Shown here piece by piece: positions 5,850 to 9,729 of a DNA stretch of 9,729 nt (position 1 is its first letter; the number at the start of each line of letters is the position of its first letter). Under the pieces are notes generated by a model that was not told the DNA's origin, did not search any database, and was given only the letters and a program-made list of their open reading frames with translations. The translations under genes and the position numbers were made by a program. Source of the stretch: Nitrosarchaeum sp. (lineage in GTDB: Archaea; Thermoproteota; Nitrososphaeria; Nitrososphaerales; Nitrosopumilaceae); contig JABFSW010000094.1 of NCBI GenBank assembly GCA_013140415.1, positions 1 through 9,729 of the forward strand, in the 5' to 3' direction.

Positions 5850-7538
5850 ATGAAGCAATGTAATCGAGAAATGGGCCTTAATTATTATCAAATCAAGAAA
5901 AATGTTCTACGAGCCCGTAAATTAGTGATTAAAGCAACAAATAGTGCAGGTTCTGGTCATCCTGGAGGTTCTTTTTCGATGGCTGAAATTCTAGGATGTT
6001 TATTTTACAAGCATCTGCAATATGATCCTAAAAATCCCCAATGGGATGATCGAGATCGATTAATCTTATCTAAAGGACATGCCGCGCCTGGTCTGTTTTC
6101 AAACATGGCTGTTGCAGGTTATTTTCCAGAATCTGAACTTGAAACTTTAAGAAAATTTGGTAGTAAATTACAGGGGCATCCTGATCTAAAATGTCCAGGA
6201 GTTGAATTTTGTGGTGGCTCATTAGGTACTGGATTGTCTTATTCTGTAGGTGTTGCACTTGCTGCAAAAACTGATGGCAAGAATCACCATATCTATACTA
6301 TAATGGGTGATGGTGAGACTGATGAAGGACAAGTATGGGAAGCTGCAATGACTGCTGCAAAATACAAAATAGATAATCTTACGGCATTTTTAGATAGAAA
6401 TTTTATCCAACAGGATTCTTACACTGAAAAAATTATGCCATTAGATGAAAAATTGGAAGGTGATGACATTTCTGAAATGTGGAAAGATGCATCAAGATGG
6501 AAAACTGGTGATAAATGGAGATCATTTGGTTGGAATGTAATTGAAATAGATGGACACCGAATTGAGCAAATTGACGCTGCAATTACTAAAGCAAATTCAA
6601 CCAAAGGTATTCCCTCAATAATTATTGCTAGAACAATTAAAGGGAAAGGAGTTGAACATATGGAAGATAATCCACAATGGCATGGAAAAGCTCCCGACTC
6701 TGATGTATCCCCAATAATTAATTTAGAACTTGACTCTCAGTTTATGATTGCCCCTTCAATCATTGCAGGAGATATGACAAATTTGGAAAATGAAATAAAA
6801 CGTTGTGTATCTGGAAGAGCTGATTATATTCATCTTGATATAATGGATGGACAATTTGTTCCGACCAAAACTTTTGATCATAGAAAAATTCAAGAATTAC
6901 GATCTTTAACTGTAATTCCTTTTGATTCTCATTTGATGATTAACGAACCTGTAAAACATGTTAGAGACTATATTGAAGCCGGAAGTGACATCATTACAGT
7001 TCATGTTGAAGTTTGTGATGAATCAAGCTTTGGTGAAATTCATGATTTGTTAAAACAGAACCAAGTTGGTATAGGTCTTGCAATTAATCCAGACACTGAA
7101 CTTCCTGAATGGTCTTACAAATTCATACCTATACTTGATCAACTTATTGTAATGTCTGTTGTACCTGGAAAATCAGGCCAAAAATACATTGAAGAAACAC
7201 ATGAAAAAATGATCAGATTGAATACTGTTCTAAATAAGCACAATTTTTCAGGCTGTATTGAAGCCGATGGTGGTGTAACTCTTGATAATATTGGTTCCTG
7301 TTTTGCAGATGGCGCTAGATCTTTTGTAGGTGGTAGCGCAATTATTGGAAAACAAGATGTACGTGGTGCAATAAGGGATTTTAGGAATCAAGTTCTCAAA
7401 ACAAAACGAAAAATCTTGCTTGATAAAGCAAATGAATTAGGAGGTTCTGCTCTTGTAAAGAAATGGATTGGATTGCATGTTGTTGGTGAAAAACAAGAGC
7501 AGATTAAGAAAATAGCAGAAGAGGCAGGTTATCTTTGA
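5850..7538 (+). CDS. Transketolase N-terminal half fused to ribulose-5-phosphate 3-epimerase
   Basis: One 562-residue chain joins two pentose phosphate enzymes. Residues about 8-285 are the thiamine-diphosphate-binding half of transketolase: SGHPGGS (35-41), LSKGHAAPG (73-81), and the ThDP/Mg motif GDGETDEGQ (153-161) with Asn184 in DRN. Residues about 298-515 are a TIM-barrel epimerase: APSIIAGD (301-308), HLDIMDG (328-334), SHLM (360-363), GLAINP (409-414), EADGG (471-475), GGSAIIG (494-500). The metal-binding His/Asp set and both catalytic Asp residues are present. A 45-residue tail after the barrel (about 518-562) is charged and helical-looking and unassigned. Compared with usual split transketolases there is an insertion of about 20 residues near 200-220. 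No stop codon or shift lies at the junction. The partner C-terminal half is the next gene. ATG at 5871 is an alternative start supported by a TATA-like box. Confidence 0.92.
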   Translation: MKQCNREMGLNYYQIKKNVLRARKLVIKATNSAGSGHPGGSFSMAEILGCLFYKHLQYDPKNPQWDDRDRLILSKGHAAPGLFSNMAVAGYFPESELETLRKFGSKLQGHPDLKCPGVEFCGGSLGTGLSYSVGVALAAKTDGKNHHIYTIMGDGETDEGQVWEAAMTAAKYKIDNLTAFLDRNFIQQDSYTEKIMPLDEKLEGDDISEMWKDASRWKTGDKWRSFGWNVIEIDGHRIEQIDAAITKANSTKGIPSIIIARTIKGKGVEHMEDNPQWHGKAPDSDVSPIINLELDSQFMIAPSIIAGDMTNLENEIKRCVSGRADYIHLDIMDGQFVPTKTFDHRKIQELRSLTVIPFDSHLMINEPVKHVRDYIEAGSDIITVHVEVCDESSFGEIHDLLKQNQVGIGLAINPDTELPEWSYKFIPILDQLIVMSVVPGKSGQKYIEETHEKMIRLNTVLNKHNFSGCIEADGGVTLDNIGSCFADGARSFVGGSAIIGKQDVRGAIRDFRNQVLKTKRKILLDKANELGGSALVKKWIGLHVVGEKQEQIKKIAEEAGYL

Positions 7539-8509
7539 ACCCTCCAATCATGACTGATATGCGTTCAGAGTATTCAAAAACGTTAATTGAACTTGGACGA
7601 GAAAATCCAAACATAGTAGTTTTGGGTGCAGATACAACTGATTCTCTTAAAACTTCTGGGTTTGGTAAGATATTTCCAAATAGATTCTTTAATGTGGGAA
7701 TTGCAGAGGCAAATTTAGTTTCTCTATCTGCTGGTCTTGCAGCTTCTGGAAAAATATCGTTTGCTAGTACTTATGCAATATTTCTGCCTGGACGTGCAGT
7801 GGATCAAATAAGAAATGGAATTGCGTATCCTTCTCCTGGAAACAAAAAAGGTCTAAATGTAAAATTAGTTGTTTCTCACGGTGGATTGTCTGTTGGACCT
7901 GATGGTGGTTCTCATCAACAAATTGAGGATATCGCAATTATGCGAGTAATTCCAAATTTTCGTGTATTCATACCTGCCGATACTTTTGCAGTTTCAAAAT
8001 TAACTAGATTGATGGCAAATGAATATGGTCCATTTTACATGCGAATGGCAAGATCGAATACGCCGATAGTTCATTCTGAATCCCAAGATTTCCAAATTGG
8101 TAAAGGAATTACAATTCGTGATGGATCTGATTGCACTATAGCTGCATGTGGCATAACAGTAAGAATGGCACTTGAAGCAGCTGAATCATTACAACAAGAA
8201 GGAATTTCCTGTAGAGTATTGGATATGTTTTCTGTTAAGCCCATTGATGCTGAACTCTTGGAAAAAGCAGCACGAGAAACTGGGGGTATAGTTACTTGTG
8301 AAGAACACAATATCTTAGGAGGTATGGGTTCTGCAGTTGCAGAATCTGTTTCTGAAAGATATCCTGTTCCAATAAAACGAATAGGTGCTCAAGACATGTT
8401 TGGTGAGTCTGCTAGAGACAATGAAATTCCACTGCTTTTAGAAAAACATGGAATAACATCTTTTAATATGGCAAAACAAGTAAAAGAAATAAGGAGTAGA
8501 AAATTATGA
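7535..8509 (+). CDS. Transketolase C-terminal half
   Basis: This is the second subunit of a split transketolase, which moves two-carbon units between sugar phosphates. It supplies the pyrimidine-binding domain (about residues 9-170), including the Glu that activates the thiamine cofactor (NVGIAEAN, Glu58), the FASTYAIFLPGRAVDQIRN segment (76-94) and a His-containing loop GPDGGSHQQ (121-129). It then has the transketolase C-terminal domain (about 185-305) with CEEHN (255-259). It must pair with the N-terminal half encoded upstream to form the active site. The called TTG start overlaps the upstream stop as TTGA and has a weak purine stretch (AGG at 7526-7528) before it. ATG at 7550 (MTDMRSEY) is an equally good or better start and leaves an 11-nt gap. 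Its end overlaps the transaldolase start by four bases. Confidence 0.93.
   Translation: MNPPIMTDMRSEYSKTLIELGRENPNIVVLGADTTDSLKTSGFGKIFPNRFFNVGIAEANLVSLSAGLAASGKISFASTYAIFLPGRAVDQIRNGIAYPSPGNKKGLNVKLVVSHGGLSVGPDGGSHQQIEDIAIMRVIPNFRVFIPADTFAVSKLTRLMANEYGPFYMRMARSNTPIVHSESQDFQIGKGITIRDGSDCTIAACGITVRMALEAAESLQQEGISCRVLDMFSVKPIDAELLEKAARETGGIVTCEEHNILGGMGSAVAESVSERYPVPIKRIGAQDMFGESARDNEIPLLLEKHGITSFNMAKQVKEIRSRKL
8491..8497 (+). promoter_or_regulatory. Shine-Dalgarno site for the transaldolase gene
   Basis: The sequence aaggagt lies within the end of the transketolase gene, with GGAG nine bases before the ATG at 8506. It is the clearest ribosome binding site in the window, as expected for an internal operon gene, whereas the first genes of units lack one. 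It fixes the start at 8506 together with the ATGA overlap. Confidence 0.75.
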
Positions 8510-9162
8510 AAATTTTTCTTGATACTGCAAATTTAGAATCAATCAGAAAGTTCAACGACATGGGTCTATTAGATGGTATTACAACAAATCCATCTCTCAT
8601 GTCTAAAGAAGGCGGTAATCCAAAAGACATCATGGAAGAAATCACAAAAATCATCAAAGGTGATGTCAGCTTGGAAGTTGTAAGTACTGAATATTCTGGA
8701 ATGATTGAAGAAGGTAAACGTCTACGTCAATATGGTAAAAATGTTGTTGTAAAAGTTCCTATGACTCCTGATGGCTTGAAAGCATGCAAACATCTAACAT
8801 CTGAAGGAATACCTGTAAATGTCACATTGATTTTTTCTCCAAATCAAGCATTACTTGCAGCAAAATCAGGTGCAAAATATGTTAGTCCATTTATTGGTAG
8901 ATTAGATGATATTGGTAAAGATGGAATGAATTTGATTAAAGACATTAAGAAAATATTTGACAATTATAAGGATGATTTTAAAACACAGATTCTTGTTGCA
9001 AGTATTCGTCATCCAATACATGTTATTGATGCAGCAAAAATTGGGGCTCATGTGGTAACTCTACCTCCTACAGTTTTAGATAAAATGCTACAACATCCTC
9101 TGACTGATATTGGACTAGAAAATTTTCTATCCGATTGGAAAAAACTAAAAGCAGGAATTTGA
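8506..9162 (+). CDS. Transaldolase, short (TalC/FSA-type) subfamily
   Basis: The enzyme moves a three-carbon dihydroxyacetone unit between sugar phosphates through a lysine Schiff base, linking fructose-6-phosphate and erythrose-4-phosphate with sedoheptulose-7-phosphate and glyceraldehyde-3-phosphate. The 218 residues form one TIM barrel of usual length for the short subfamily. Visible motifs are FLDTANLESI (4-13), GITTNPSLM (24-32), VVVKVPMT with catalytic Lys83, NVTLIFS (105-111), YVSPFIGRLDD (125-135) and ASIRHP (165-170). Phe129 stands where fructose-6-phosphate aldolases carry Tyr, which favours transaldolase over free aldolase activity. The start overlaps the upstream stop as ATGA and has a good ribosome binding site, so it is translationally coupled to the transketolase subunit. 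It is last in the operon. Confidence 0.94.
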   Translation: MKIFLDTANLESIRKFNDMGLLDGITTNPSLMSKEGGNPKDIMEEITKIIKGDVSLEVVSTEYSGMIEEGKRLRQYGKNVVVKVPMTPDGLKACKHLTSEGIPVNVTLIFSPNQALLAAKSGAKYVSPFIGRLDDIGKDGMNLIKDIKKIFDNYKDDFKTQILVASIRHPIHVIDAAKIGAHVVTLPPTVLDKMLQHPLTDIGLENFLSDWKKLKAGI

Positions 9163-9197
9163 TATAAAAATTTACAATTCACATATTATAGATTAGA

Positions 9198-9232
9198 ATA
9201 ATATTTTTAAAAATGAAAATTGAGGTTTTTAA
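9198..9232. terminator. T-rich bidirectional terminator region between convergent genes
   Basis: The 70-nt gap between the transaldolase gene and the convergent TGRGTG gene is nearly all A/T. It holds the palindrome atttttaaaaat (9203-9214) and a run of five T at 9226-9230 on the + strand. On the - strand it reads as caattttcattttt after the TGRGTG stop codon. Archaeal termination is driven by such U-tracts, so both transcripts could end here. Confidence 0.4.
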
Positions 9233-9502
9233 TTATTGGTCTTTATTTGTGCTCTTTCTTGAACCAGTTCCTCTACCTGTACTTCTGGTCATTCCCTCAG
9301 TTGACGGTCTTGGTTTTGAATCTGGCATATCTCCTAATCTTTTTGAACCAGTTCCTCTACCTGTGTGAACCATTCTGTTTGCTGCCTGTTTTTTCTTTTC
9401 ATCTTGTACTTTTTGGTATGCATCTCCGGCCCACTCTTTTCCGCCATCGTCAACTTCTCTTGTTCCTGTACCTCTACCTGTTCTAATTCTAATTTTTCCC
9501 AT
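9233..9502 (-). CDS. Small basic protein with three TGRGTG motifs, unknown function
   Basis: I do not recognise a named family. The 89 residues are polar, basic and without membrane segments. The motif TGRGTG occurs three times (residues 8-13, 47-52, 75-80), each with a basic residue nearby: IRTGRGTGTR, VHTGRGTGSKR, RSTGRGTGSRK. The spacers contain an acidic/helical stretch (AGDAYQKVQDEKKKQAANR) and a Pro/Ser-rich stretch. The protein is probably largely disordered; Arg-Gly-containing repeats of this sort often contact nucleic acid, but that is only a possibility here. Coding is supported by conserved motifs despite synonymous differences in the third copy, an ATG start with a TATA-like box about 27 nt upstream, and a clean stop before the terminator region. 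The opposite strand of this stretch gives a Leu/Phe-rich frame that I take to be a shadow. Confidence 0.72.
   Translation of the reverse strand: MGKIRIRTGRGTGTREVDDGGKEWAGDAYQKVQDEKKKQAANRMVHTGRGTGSKRLGDMPDSKPRPSTEGMTRSTGRGTGSRKSTNKDQ
9261..9364 (-). repeat. In-frame 20-nt direct repeat encoding the TGRGTG motif
   Basis: The 20-base sequence gaaccagttcctctacctgt is present identically at 9261-9280 and 9345-9364, 84 nt (28 codons) apart. A third, diverged copy lies near 9462-9481. All three encode the same hexapeptide on the - strand. Two identical copies suggest recent duplication or gene conversion; the third differs mostly at synonymous positions. Confidence 0.85.
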
Positions 9503-9523
9503 AATTGAGGTTATTGTATCTTG

Positions 9524-9534
9524 TATTTATTTAA
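9524..9534 (-). promoter_or_regulatory. TATA-like box of the TGRGTG gene
   Basis: On the - strand the sequence reads ttaaataaata, centred about 27 nt before the start ATG at 9502. That is the leaderless spacing seen at other genes in the window. No ribosome binding site precedes the ATG. Confidence 0.5.
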
Positions 9535-9604
9535 GCTCATTATCCAGACAAACAAAAAGAAATGGTAAACCAAGGATGTATTCAATTTATACCAATTTAC
9601 ACTT

Positions 9605-9623
9605 CAAAAAATCATATTTTTTG
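9605..9623. repeat. Perfect inverted repeat, 8-bp arms with 3-nt loop
   Basis: The arms caaaaaat and attttttg flank the loop cat. It lies in the 227-nt end region (9503-9729), where apart from the promoter of the TGRGTG gene I see no convincing complete gene. As RNA from either strand it would give a weak A/U hairpin with a U-tract in one arm. It might act as a terminator for a - strand gene entering from beyond the window, or be chance in A/T-rich DNA. Confidence 0.4.
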
Positions 9624-9729
9624 TGAGTTGCGGTTTCAATACATGACAAAAATACTATTAATGTACATTATATGCCGTCTAAAATTTAATTAAGATGTTA
9701 TCTAAAGGATCGTTTTTTTATCTTTTATA

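Noticed and set aside
6070..6604. Two - strand frames within the transketolase gene
   Set aside because: Antisense to the ThDP-binding domain with its intact motifs; no independent support.
8071..8657. Two - strand frames within the transketolase C-half and transaldolase genes
   Set aside because: Antisense shadows of well-conserved enzymes.
9220..9486. 88-codon Leu/Phe/Tyr-rich + strand frame
   Set aside because: Repeated FLNQFLYL-type sequence is the antisense of the TGRGTG repeats; the - strand frame has a promoter and a better composition.
9562..9693. 43-codon + strand frame starting MVNQGCIQF
   Set aside because: No clear promoter or ribosome site, no recognisable motif, and it includes the hairpin at 9605-9623. 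Chance frame in A/T-rich DNA is more likely.
1..9729. Search for CRISPR, insertion sequence, toxin-antitoxin, phage or defence genes
   Set aside because: All longer frames are accounted for by housekeeping genes; no transposase, regularly spaced repeat array or mobile-element ends were seen.

Overview
The window looks like chromosomal, housekeeping DNA from an AT-rich ammonia-oxidising archaeon of the Thaumarchaeota (Nitrososphaerota), most like the Nitrosopumilus/Nitrosarchaeum group. The reasons are an archaeal ABCE1/Rli1, an archaeal Ard1-type N-acetyltransferase, an archaeal Trm5-like methyltransferase, a stand-alone archaeal 5S rRNA gene, a split archaeal transketolase, and TATA-like boxes placed about 26-30 nt before start codons, as expected for leaderless archaeal mRNAs. 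The taxon is my inference from protein character; no search was run. I see no insertion sequence, prophage, CRISPR array or defence system.

Region 1 (1-3863) is rich in translation functions. On the + strand lie an Ard1/RimI-type N-acetyltransferase (88-585) and a small two-helix membrane protein (624-842). Convergent to them on the - strand is a two-gene unit: ABCE1 ribosome-recycling ATPase (3464-1677), followed five bases later by a Trm5-family tRNA methyltransferase. The methyltransferase reading frame carries an in-frame TAA: codons for a plausible N-terminus run from an ATG at 1671, hit TAA at 1638-1636, and then continue with family-conserved sequence into the body that can only be called from a TTG at 1563. 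Divergent from ABCE1 is the 5S rRNA gene (about 3544-3671), followed by a 42-residue single C2H2 zinc-finger protein (3735-3863).

Region 2 (3903-5791, - strand) holds a DCC/DUF393 thiol-disulfide-type protein followed by a complete M17 leucyl aminopeptidase with all metal-binding and catalytic residues.

Region 3 (5850-9162, + strand) is a compact operon for the non-oxidative pentose phosphate pathway. It encodes the transketolase N-terminal half fused in one chain to ribulose-5-phosphate 3-epimerase, then the transketolase C-terminal half, then a short transaldolase. The junctions are tight (TTGA or 12-nt spacing, then ATGA), so the products are probably made together. Only ribose-5-phosphate isomerase is missing for full pentose/hexose carbon shuffling.

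Region 4 (9163-9729) has a T-rich convergent terminator zone, an 89-residue basic - strand protein carrying three TGRGTG motifs, and a mostly empty end with one perfect hairpin and a possible start of a further + strand gene at the edge. No gene-free stretch exceeds 300 bases. The points most worth a second look are the interrupted trm5 frame, the transketolase-epimerase fusion, and the TGRGTG protein.
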